Source: Monarcha castaneiventris obscurior
Lineage: Eukaryota > Chordata > Aves > Passeriformes > Monarchidae
NCBI GenBank assembly: GCA_026261815.1
Contig: JAMPIT010000476.1
Location: 3,747,501-3,811,500 of the forward strand
Direction of reading: 5' to 3'
DNA length: 64,000 bases
Position 1 is the stretch's first letter; each line of letters begins with the position of its first letter. Position numbers and translations under genes: made by a program. Below the pieces are notes generated by a model. It did no database searches. It saw only the letters and a program-made list of their open reading frames with translations, and was not told where the DNA came from. Positions 26,856-37,510 of the stretch are shown piece after piece.

Positions 26856-29800
26856 CTGAAGAAGGAGGAAAAGTGTATTTGTTTAATGTACATTCTCTGT
26901 ATTCCTGTTATTATCCTCTGTTATTATCCATAGCACTGATACTGTACATTGGTGAAAGAGTTTTCTGATAAGGGAAACTCGAATCCCCCACACAACAGGA
27001 TGTCAACACCACAGAATTCGTGTTCAGTGATAGCTGTTGGAAATTCTCCACAAATGTATCATTGGTACCTGGTAAAACAGAAGATAAACTCTGCTATTTG
27101 ACTAAAAGTAACTTTCTAACAGTGTCAGCACTTGTTACCTGTCCAGAGCTGCTTCCCCCCAAAGGCACACAGCAGGGAAAGAAATGGAAAGGGACATAAG
27201 TCCTTAAAGGGCATTTCCTAGGAAAAACAGATCTGAATCCTAATGCAATCTAAGGGGATTGCATTTGGAAACTGCACCACTTTGCAATCTTTTCACTAAG
27301 ATGAGATTTACACCTTTTTCACCCTCATTACAAGGAAGCCAAAGTTAGTGTTTAACTTCTGCTATACTGGCAAATAAAAAAAAATAATACTGGTATTGGC
27401 AAGTGACATATTTGATCTGCTCAGACGTGATAGAATTACAGGAAACTGTAAGTCCAAAAGACCTATTCAAGAGGCTGCTTGTGATTTCACTGAAAAGTTC
27501 ATGTCCTTCTTAGAGCAGGCAAAAAATATTCCTTTTGTTCATTTATGAATCCTTTCGAACACACTTCAGTAAATTGCAGAAGTTGTAAATAGGAGAACTT
27601 TTTTCACTCTTATCATACTACAAAAAGGCCTTAATGTTGGTGAGGATTGTCATACCAACATGTTTTTGTGCTGACAGTGACATACCAAGGATACACAATT
27701 CGAGGTGGAGGGGTGGCAAAGGGAGAGGGAGTCAATCAAGACAAGTCCATGCTCCTTCCAGAGTTTTGACTTTTATGATACAGTCTTCCTATGTCAGGGG
27801 ACTGCATGATTAACTCTTGAACCTGCTTCTGGGCAGGAACTTCTTAAAAGCAGATTTCATCAGATGCACACGATTTCCTCATTGTGTCAATCACTGTGTA
27901 TAATGAAGGATGTCTTTACCTCCTTTGGAGCATCTTTCTGTATGAATGTTTCAAAAATGGTCTTGGCTTTTGGCAGAAGTTCTTGTGTACTTTTGCTTTT
28001 CTTGTAATCCTCGCAGGCTATCCAGAACTCGATGTTCTCCTCACTGAACTCAGTTTTCAGAAACTTTGTGAAGGCATCCAGCCCAGCTACAGAAGGGAAA
28101 GTTGAATTGCATTAAAAATTATATCCTCATCAGATAGTTACTCTTTTCAAACAGTCTGTGCAAGGTAGTAAAATGTTTTGATCCCTTGGAATAATACCAT
28201 GTTACACATAATTATCTTAAAATACATAAAGGCTTTTAAGTAAGTGCAGCTTTCCATTATGATCCTGCAACTCTCATTACAGAATTCTCAGCATCAGTAA
28301 AAAAGCCACTACCAAGATCTCATAAATTTAGAAAGAGAAGCAAGCAAAACACATGGATGTATGTGGAAGTGACTGGCTTTATTCCAGCTGAATATCAATT
28401 TAGGTTGATCAAAAGACTCTTTGAATCTTTGCTAATGAGTAAACTCTTCTCTAGCAGCAATTTTAAATGGATGGCTTTCAGCATCTTTGTCATTTGCTTT
28501 ATCCTGCTGTTGTTGTGCTGAGGATATTTCCTTTCCCAAGATACTTCATCTGTGGAAGTAATGCAATGGTGTGGATGTGAACTGTTCAGGGAACGGATTT
28601 GAAAAGCACACGGTGTCCAGCACCGCGGCTGAACCATACGTGTGCCCCTCCAAAATGAAGGCAGGAACATATGTGCAATTGGTAATTATGGGAGCAGCAG
28701 GGCCTCTCAAATGCTGGCCAGCTTGGAGCTTGGATCCTGTCACTGGCTTAGAAACAAACTGTATTAGGAGTGACAAAGTATTTTCTTAAGCACAGAGAAC
28801 ATATGCAGTCAGGAATGTCTGAGCAATATTCAGATTAAATGCTCCTGTTTACTGAAGGGACTCTTTGCTGTCTGCTGTATTACTTTGTTCAGTAAAACAC
28901 CCAACTTTAAAATTATTTTCAACTATTTTCACAAGTTTACAGCAAGCTATAGCCTAAGAAGATGAGGAGAGCAAGAAACACTCTGCTATAAATGACCCAT
29001 CATACCTAGTTCAGGTAACTGCCACATCTGTTTAAGGGCATAACTGGATTTTATAATTTCCCATCCTTTACCATCAATTTTCCATCCTAACAGTCTGCAT
29101 GGAGAGGGGAAAAAAGTACTAACCTTTCTCAGAAAGCAGTTTGTCAAAAGACTCTCCCCATTTCACTGCTTCTTCAGGAGACACACTGCTTAAGAAACAG
29201 AAAGGAGTTTTGAAGAATTGTTCATATGTGCATTTAGGAAGCTGTGTAACATGTCATCTGCTACCATTGTGGCTCAGGGCTGTTTCCCAAAGCCTTTGAT
29301 TAGATCCCATCACTAAAGGAGATCATTCTCTTAGGGCCTTCAGGAACATTTGCTTTAATTCTTTTCTGACATTTTTTTCCTGCAGAGTCGCACTTCTTTT
29401 TTCATAAAAACATCAGAGCAGAGATTTTTCACTGTGGTATTTGTGTTGTCCTACTAATCTCCAAGGGAATTGAGACCACCTAGCATAGTGAAACTCATAA
29501 GGGAACCAGGTCTTGTCAGCTATTTAAACTTGAGATACTTGTGCAGAGGTGTTGTTTCGAATATGCTCACTCTGAGGCTGTTACCACATCTGCTTTTAAT
29601 GAAATATGCAGAATTCTGTAGCCTGAAGACAAAATTGTAGCAGTATGGTTTAGGTGTCAGTCTTAAAGGGCAATAGCACATGCAGTATGGTTTCTTTACC
29701 ACAAACATTTCAAATGTCACATTTTTCTGAGACACTGTGCCTCATTTACAAAACTCCTCATATTCTTCATCAAATATGTCAAGTTGCACATATTTCACTT

Positions 29801-32800
29801 TCATTTCAAAAATTCTGCCCTAAGAAACAGCAAAGAAAGAAAAAAAAAAATCGCCTCTCTTCACTCACGTAAATACAATTTTGGAGAACCTATTTTTTGG
29901 TGCTGTATACATTGAGCCTGAACACTCCTTGGATTTTTAGCTGACCAGAACTGGAGTAAGCAGGAGGTGAGCTGTATCATGCTAGGACTTCAGTTTTCAG
30001 CCTGAAGGCGAAGTCAATTTTTATTTTTGCTTTGTGGACATGAATGTTTAGAACTATTTTCATTCCAGGGAAAATCACAGTACTTTGAAAGTACCAGTAA
30101 GTGACTGGTCCAGGATTAGTCGGTCAGATCAACTTCTTATGGACTGAGTGTTTCTGGAATATGATCCCACTTCCTCACCAAGGCTTGCTGTTCTGTTGGC
30201 TGATTTACACACTTTGGGCTCCCTTGGCAAAACCCACAGGCACGTGAAGTTCAGATGAAAAGAAATTCCAATCTCTTTGGGAAGGAATTTAAGCCAGTAA
30301 TGAGCCTGGGTTTGCGCAGAACTCAGAAGGAGGAATTTTTTTTTTATTGTTTTAATAGGTGTCACAGGTTTCATAGCTGAAGTCACTGCTTGAAGGAATG
30401 AAAATCTTAGCTTAGGCGGGGGGGGGAAGAGTGAGGAGAGATACAAATGCTGGAGAAAAGAAATTCAGGAAATGAGCATAGGCTGGTAAAGCAGGGGGAC
30501 TCTGGAGCCAGGGAAAAGGAGACCTCACTCCCTTACCGAGTTCATTCATTATGAGAATTACAAAAAGTACTCTGAACTGTGTCAGCTGTGGGCTCCTGTA
30601 GCTACAGAAATTATTTTGGTCGTAGTGAAAGATAAAGCCTTATGACTTCAGACCACATACTCAGTCCACAAAGGCATGGAATGCTGGAGAGGTTCTTTGC
30701 TGGGCTTGGAAACTCCCAGAGTGAATTTCTGGTTTTCCTTCAGAATCTGCAACCACCCAGTAACCTCACAGACCCCCAACACCTGAGTGCAGCAGTGATT
30801 TTGGGCAAAAACAGACAGAAACCAAGACTTGCTCAGCTTTGCCACTTTCTAAATATGAGAAGAAACTAATTTAAAGAGATTAACATTTAAACTAAAGCTT
30901 AACTTTTACACTAACAGATTAATTAACTTTTCTACTGTCTTTTTCATCAGAATTTCCATCTGCAGTGTTTCATTAAATTCTTTCTACTTATTTTAGTAAC
31001 TCTGTGTGAAAAATGGAAATGTTAAAAGCTAAGTAAATAACTTAATAAATTTCAAATCATTGTCTCGCTTCATTATTTGAAAAATAGTAATTTTCCCTTT
31101 TTTTGTTTGGTATTTTTTCCATTTTTGACAAATATAATCGTCACATCTCTCTAATCTATATATAAAGACCAGCAAAAATCTACAAGCTTCTTTTCCATAC
31201 AAGAACAGTCAAATCTGTTAGTCAGGCACCAGCTGAGAGTAACACGGTAAAAGGGAGCTGGCTGAGTGAGGAAGTGATGGTCTGTTAAAAGGGGGAAATT
31301 CCTCGGAGAATTATTACTGCTCTGAAAGTGCCTTTTCACAGATCCTAAGAATGCAGTGAGTGGCTGTGCTTTGTATTAAATACCTGGGGTCTATGACCCA
31401 CCCAACACTGTCTGCATGCAGGCAGCTCTGCTTGCTCTTTATAGATGCAATCTTAGAATGGTTTTACATGTCTGGAACCAGGATATCTCAAAGTGTGAGC
31501 AATAAACACGGCCTGGTTATCCAGATGCACCAGTGGAAGTGTTAAATACCCCCTCCCCAGCCACTTTTCCACGGGTTCTAGAAGCAGAGTTTGGGCCCTT
31601 AGGTGACTCCTACCATGTGCTCCCAATTAGAAGGGCTTGTAGAAGCACCTCTGGCCAAAGCAGGCAGCTTGGTCCCAAAAGTGGGAGCTGCTGGAACAAG
31701 ACAAGAGTGTGGTAAGCACTGAAGTGTTCTGGAGTGGTCTGTGGTGGAAAGAAAGAGCCGGTACATTTCTTAGGCCATGGTGTTGCAGAATTGTGCATGT
31801 TCCTTCTTCTCAGTCAGGACCTACAAATGCAATTCCTAATGTGTCAGTGAGATCTTGGTGCTCCATTCAAGTGAGGAATTAAACTCTTATTGAAGTCAGT
31901 AAACCCGAGATTTTACCCTGCCTCTTTATGGTAACTACCAGGGACAGTATTACCACAGTGTATAAACATCAGGGCCTGAATTTTGGAGACAAGAGTGTTC
32001 AACCAATTACTGCAGTTACCGAGGAACTAAATGCATTCAGTATTTAACACACATATGGCATTTGCACACCCCAGAAATGTTTGGAAAACCTGCTTTGCAA
32101 GGAGCTGTATGATTTTCCTGCAAGCTGCATGTCTGAGTATAATTATTGCTCTATATCATCAGTGGACTCATACAATTGCTGCTGGCACAAGGTCTAAACC
32201 TCTCTGCAAGTGTATGGGGACCAGTGGTGTGAAAACACTCCTGGTGAGTTACCCTGATGAGTACCAGATAATTCTGTAGTGTTTGCATGCTTGGCTTAGA
32301 TGGGCAGCTTTTAAAAACCTTCCTCTCTGCCCAGTCTGAATGCCCACACACAGGTACAGGAAACACCCTGGGTCACACAGGCGCTTCTTGGAAGGAATCC
32401 CCATCAACTCAGTCTTTTACCATGTTTACCTTGCTGCTTTTGTCAAGTTTCCAGGTTTGCCAAGATGATCACCTTCATGGAATTCAGGTTTCTGCAGGAG
32501 CAGGCTCAGCCGATTTCTCTTCTGCTTAGCTCTACAACAGAATTGGAGTAGCTTTTCAAGAAACCTTGTTGAAAATCGGTTTTTCCCTCTCAAGCATTTT
32601 CTGCTTCTGCATTATAGATGTCCCTATTTTCACTTACAGTAATGTTGGTGTTACTTCTCCTACATATATTATTCACATTAATGGTTTTTCTTCATAGCTT
32701 AGCACAAATTTACATTTGAAGCACTGGCAAAGAGAAATGGAAATCCTTTCATTTTCAGCACTCTTTTAATTTATTTTAAAGATGAAGGGGCCAAACTTCC

Positions 32801-33332
32801 CATTAGAGAACATAAACAGTTGGCTCAGTGTCTTCAACTTTTAATGTTTCGCAAAGAAAAAAGGAAGTATTGCTTCCTGTCGTTTGAAATTTTTGAAAAA
32901 AATCTTTCCCAGATCATATTCAGGCTTTAGAGAAGCATTTCTCAGAACTTCTTGCGGCCTCTTTTTCTTGGTATTTTTAGATTTTTAATTTGATATATTT
33001 CTTGTCCTCAAAAACACAAGAGTTCTTTGAAATAACTCTTCTTAAAGAGTTAATATTTTACACATACCGTTTCTAGGATTGCAGTTCACCAGTTCTCATA
33101 CATATGTCAAAAATAAAATTATCTGTGCCCCAAATTCACCCCCACAAGCTATGCTAGAAGAATCCTCCGTGTAAACAGAACACTCACAGGGTCGGCATGA
33201 CCTGGACACTTACCCAGGCTTGTTGGCCTTGTGTGGCTCTTCCTTAATGGCTGATTTCATGACTTTGTAATAGGGTTTATCCTTGGAAGCAGAAATGTTT
33301 AGCTGGGGGAATAAAAGAAGCGGGTTCTCCAT
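26601..33332 (-). CDS. RGS18: RGS18, regulator of G-protein signalling 18 (complete, 5 coding exons)
   Basis: An R4-family GTPase-activating protein for Gi and Gq alpha subunits; in mammals it is abundant in platelets, megakaryocytes and leukocytes and dampens activation. Coding exons are complement(26601..26855, 27920..28086, 29124..29185, 32430..32531, 33214..33332), 705 bases, 234 residues (human about 235). Every junction is GT-AG and in phase. The N-terminus [20 protein letters not shown] parallels human METTLLFFSQINMCESK. A basic linker [20 protein letters not shown] precedes the RGS box ([66 protein letters not shown]). The tail [14 protein letters not shown] holds the Arg-rich serine motif typical of RGS18. 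Galpha-contact residues are intact. The start is fixed by an in-frame TAG three codons upstream and a good context (A at -3, G at +4). Confidence 0.96.
27920..28086 (-). CDS. RGS18: RGS18 coding exon 4
   Basis: A 167-base exon with GTAAAG donor and CTGTAG acceptor. It encodes [20 protein letters not shown] and on to FIQKDAPKE. The same length and phase as the RGS21 exon at 15671-15837 shows their common origin. Confidence 0.96.
29124..29185 (-). CDS. RGS18: RGS18 coding exon 3
   Basis: A 62-base exon encoding [20 protein letters not shown], the first helices of the RGS box. The donor is GTTAGT. The acceptor is TTAAGCAG; a second AG three bases upstream would add one codon and cannot be excluded. 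Confidence 0.93.
32430..32531 (-). CDS. RGS18: RGS18 coding exon 2
   Basis: A 102-base exon encoding [20 protein letters not shown] and the linker [13 protein letters not shown]. It matches the [16 protein letters not shown] segment of human RGS18. The donor is GTAAAC, a weaker form, and the acceptor GTTGTAG. Entry and exit phases agree with both neighbours. Confidence 0.92.
33214..33332 (-). CDS. RGS18: RGS18 coding exon 1 (start codon exon)
   Basis: ATG at 33332-33330, then [20 protein letters not shown] and [20 protein letters not shown], ending at a consensus GTAAGT donor. An in-frame TAG lies nine bases upstream of the ATG, so a longer N-terminus in this exon is excluded. The CCCCCAG inside the exon resembles an acceptor, but the reading through it matches the human N-terminus, so I treat it as coding. 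Confidence 0.92.
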
Positions 33333-33765
33333 CTTCCTCTAGGGAAGCTTCTGGAAAGGTTCCTTTTGCTCCCTCGCCGCGGGGTCGGTGCTGGCCCAGG
33401 CTCTCACATGCTGCCCCAGCCCGGGCTGCCCCAGCCGGGCCCGGGGCCGTGCCCAGAGGAGGAGGTGGCACAAGGTGGCTCTGCACCAGCCCAGGCGCTG
33501 CAGCTGCGCCTGCACCGGGCTTTAACTTCCACCCAAGTGCAGCTCTGCTTTTACCCTCATCGTTTGGGGAAGTGAGACTGCAACTTTGCAGCGCTCACGC
33601 AGGCAAACCACAGCCGAGAGCGGCGGCAGCTCTGCAGAGTTAATCTGCTGCTGGGCTTAGGGTGACACCAGCATGAGCTCCAAACACCTGTACATGCTCT
33701 AGTCTCCTAAAATTAACTTTAATGACAATAATGCCGCATAAGATAACGTACAACCTTATCTTCAG
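33333..33765 (-). promoter_or_regulatory. RGS18 5' untranslated and putative promoter region with GATA, RUNX and ETS motifs
   Basis: A GC- and CpG-richer stretch (about 33370-33640) lies just upstream of the RGS18 ATG and stands out from the AT-rich flanks. Further up are an ETS-type GGAAGTG (33568-33574), a RUNX-type AAACCACA (33605-33612) and two opposed GATA motifs, AGATAA at 33741-33746 and CTTATCT at 33755-33761. No TATA box is evident. This is the combination expected in megakaryocyte genes, but it is motif evidence only and the transcription start is not defined. Confidence 0.5.
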
Positions 33766-35533
33766 CTCTTAGAGAGCTCCCATCTGCCTCAAGCTGCTCT
33801 CTGCAGCCTCAGTGGCATATGCTGGACACAATTCCATCTACAGCACACTGACCTCAAATTCAGGGTTTCTCAGGGTCTCCTCCAAGCTTTGGTTGATCAG
33901 CCATATTGCAAGCAGAGATTTTGATTTTTGCACCGTTCTTCAGAAATGACAACCACCCACTTGTAATTTCCAGTTTGTCCACTAAACACCCCCGCTTTAA
34001 CTTCTCTATCTATGGATTTATTTTTATTTGCAATCTCCCACACAGGATAGAAAGTCTTTAGCTCATAAAAAAAAAAATCCATGGCTTTTTAAAAAATTTT
34101 ATTTTGATACTAAATAACCTAAGACTTCTCATTTCAGTTTGCATAAGGTAAAAATGTAGTAATCTTTGAGGCTGATCAGCACAAATTACCTCTTCACTTG
34201 CAAGTCTGATGTCACTTAAGTTTCTTGGGTTTAAGTTCAGTTTCTGTTGGAGATGTCATAGGAATAATACATCTGCTAAAGAAACATCTTCAGTGTTAGC
34301 TGAATGAGGCAATGGAAAAGGTTAAAATTGTGCAGTAGTGAACTGATTAAGAATTAAACAATTCTCATGTTTTAAATGGCAGTGTCTCATTTTGATTACT
34401 CAAGTGGGACACTGAGCTTTGAGGAGAAGACATGACCTCGTTACCTCCCATAATTTTACTGAGTTTTACCTACATAGGTAATTCTGGTGAGAGTCCCACC
34501 ATGGCCTTTTTCTCATGACTTGTGGAGCTGAGGAGGATGGGAATGGGAGACACTAATATTCAAAAGAAATTAAAAAAGCCCAAAAAAATTTGGGATTCTG
34601 CTAGGAATCCAAATTTGTAATACATTAAAAGAAGAAAAAGATGTTATCCATGGTGATTTTTTTTTTTTAAGAGTGAAAAACTGAAAGAAAACTCTCATGT
34701 ACTACATATGTGATACAAATTTTAAAATCAGACTGAATGGGAAATAGTGCTCAACTCCCTTTTGTAACCCAAGGGACATTAAGAAGCAGGGTTACGGTTT
34801 AAACTTCATTTTCAGTTTCAGAGTTGGCTTATGCATCATATCATGCATATTTTAAACTGGATTTAACCACAGTTGTGTTTAATAATTTATTCTGCCTTTT
34901 ATATCTGCATGATTTTATTTCACTTTTCTGCAATGCGGTGGTCACATGAGCTTTTTTTACCTGTTATGTGTATAAAATGCTGTTTGTGCTTATCTACCAT
35001 AATTTTGTTACTTGGTGATTTCATCTCTGGAAAAACATAGTTAATTGTAGCCTCCATAGTCCATCTAAGCTGATTTAAGAAAGATTTGGAGCATGAAACA
35101 TCACTCAGAAGTACATTATGAGTGGCCACTGTGCCAGGCAGTTCCTAGACGGGGATGAGCAGCTGTGTCACCACTTTCAGCACCCACCAGGCACGGAATG
35201 AAGGTCCTGTCCAACCCACTCTTAAATGACCTTAAATGGGTTTTATGCCTTAGATGCTGGAATTATTCCTGTACTACACTGCAGCAATCGTCAGTCCTGA
35301 CTGCAGCCGTGTGCTGTGCACCTCCTGAGAATTCACTTGGAAAGCTGGAGGAGTGGGGAGAGGGAGGGAATAATCACAAACAATCTTTCCCCCCCACACA
35401 CACTTTTTTTCCCCCATTAATAGAAAGCTAATGTTAAATCTAGGCCACGAGGTAGCCAAATTGCCTCCAAGTCAGTCTGTGTTTTGTCAGCGCTGCTGCT
35501 GGTGCTAATGAGCATCCCTGTTTTGCACTGTAG

Positions 35534-35721
35534 GCTACAGTAGTTATAGCAACAGTATTAATGACCCTGGAAATGCTTCTGGGCCATTCTGGGTGCTGCA
35601 AGATGACGATATAGAAAAACGAATGAGTTATTTTAAACCAGAAAAAGCAGACCCAGAATATTATGTTTATGACACAACTAGAGATCTAGAAAGCTCTAAA
35701 GAAATTTGTGACGAGAACTAA
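35534..35721 (+). other. Unidentified exon-like open frame ending in a stop
   Basis: After a good acceptor (CCCTGTTTTGCACTGTAG) a frame of 61 codons runs to TAA at 35719-35721. It begins YSSYSNSINDPGNASGPFWV, continues LQDDDIEKRMSYFKPEKADP and EYYVYDTTRDLESSKEICDE, and ends in Asn. The peptide is hydrophilic and acidic and looks more like real protein than the random frames nearby. It has no ATG of its own at the left, so it would be a terminal exon of a plus-strand gene, perhaps a cytoplasmic tail. I do not recognise the family and found no partner exons upstream. It could be a real terminal exon, the relic of a lost gene, or chance. Confidence 0.35.
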
Positions 35722-37299
35722 ATGTCCTGATTCCCAACTGTTTCTCTAACCACTGAAATATAGTCACACATCTTTTGGGAAGGAGGCTACTGATTTTTAA
35801 GCCCTCAAATCAAGATTCTCTCTTCGATGTGAGAACGATATTGAGTTAATGTTCTGTTACTTGTAGAAATACAATTTTCAAGAGTTAGATGAATACAAAA
35901 TGTATTTTCATAACCATCTTCATGTGACACAAAAGTAAAATTGAATAGACCATGAAGTGCAGGATGATGAGGTGATGTCCTGGTCCTTCGGGCCTTCCTG
36001 TTCTTTGGCTGAAAAGTGTCTGCACGGGCTTCTGTTAGTGCTTGATAAGGTCCTGTCACAGCTGATGATCAAGTCCTCCTTGATTTGTATAGACACAATG
36101 GCTGCCCTCTGTGAAAGAAATATTGACTGACAGCGTTAGCAACAAGGGCATTGTGTTGTACACTGAGAATGTCGTGTTTCTGTTTTACAGGGAGTCACTG
36201 AGAGATTCAGGCTTTCAGTTCAGCTGAATAGAAGTGCAGCCCCGACTGAGCAGTTCAGCTGAGCACAAAGAACTGGAGCACAACGGGAAATCCTCCTTTG
36301 TTAGTAATCCCACTGCATCTCTCTCCAAGCTGTTTTCCTCACTTCCCAGGTAAGTGTAAACTTGGCCTCCTCTGTTTCCATTCTCAAGTTCTGGCACTGC
36401 CCAGGCTCCTCCACAGCCAAGCTCCAGCAGTGTTCCTATTCAAATCCAGTCTTACCAGTATGGCTTTTGTTGGGATAGGTTTCTGCTGAAGGGAAGCAAT
36501 ATTCATCTTCATGGGAAGAAAAACAAAAAACCAAAACCAATAGAGTGTTTCCACTATCCTGTGAGGAAATAAGCATGGGAAGAAACTTCACTGAATTTCC
36601 ATATTTCCTTGTCATGTAAAGACACTTGAAGAGTTGAAAATTAAAATTATATGTTTTGAATTAATTTGGTTTTAACAAATAATTCTGCTCTTCAGTGACT
36701 TCTGAACAATTTATCACTCCTCAAAATTTACAAAATTTATTTCTTACTGGAAACCATAATTGGACCTAAAATTTAATAATTACATGATCCAAGGTATGGT
36801 TGGATTTTTTATCTCTTGCCCACGAAACAAATCCAGAAGGAAAAGAGTTTTATTGGAAATGTCGAGTAGAGCAGCTTGATGTCTGCTAATTCAGTGGAAT
36901 TGTTTAGTGGTGCACTTAAAAGATCCATCCCAGGGGAGGGAATTGACATTGGAGATACTTCAGTTAGATAAGGAGAATCATTGCGACACCTGCACACAGC
37001 TCACATTGAAAAACTGTCCTTTGTTGCTGCTGTTTAAAAGGAAGGAAACAAAATTGCGTTGCTTCAGATAAGGAGCACTGACAACAGGAACATAACACTT
37101 TGCGTTTGGGGTCTGCCAGCCAGGCGTCTCAAGAGGGTTTTTTAAGCCATCCCTGGCGAAAACCCGAGCGTGGCGCAGGCTTGGGAACCTTTGTAGTTTC
37201 ATCAGAACTTCTGCCGGGGAAAGTGTTTACATCTGTGCTGAACTGAATTAATTTATTTTGTCTTTTGAAAGGTCAGAGTAAGAAAGTGAGTCTGCAAAG

Positions 37300-37510
37300 T
37301 TCTCAGCTGCATTCATTTCCTGCCCGGCCCGTGGTTCCACGGCCGGCATCTCTGATTAGTGCTATTTACATATGACATGCATCACTGTCACCATTAATCT
37401 TCAGGAAGCCGCTTCCTCGGGTGAACCACGCCGTGTTTACAGCCGGCTCTGACATCAGTGCTCATTAAACAACGGCGTGTTAATGACCAGCTTCCGGAAG
37501 GGCTCACCTA
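37300..37510. promoter_or_regulatory. Candidate regulatory block about 4 kb upstream of RGS18
   Basis: A CpG-containing, non-repetitive stretch in AT-rich surroundings. It has a GC-rich imperfect hairpin (37324-37346, CCACGG core) and a perfect 10-bp palindrome CTTCCGGAAG (37491-37500) with two opposed ETS cores, plus GCTTCCTC. It contains no coding sequence I can see. The assignment as an enhancer is inference from motif content and position. Confidence 0.3.

Noticed and set aside
33277..33486. 69-codon minus-strand frame over the RGS18 start
   Set aside because: Overlaps RGS18 exon 1 in another frame; the frame with [10 protein letters not shown] matches RGS18 and splices in phase.
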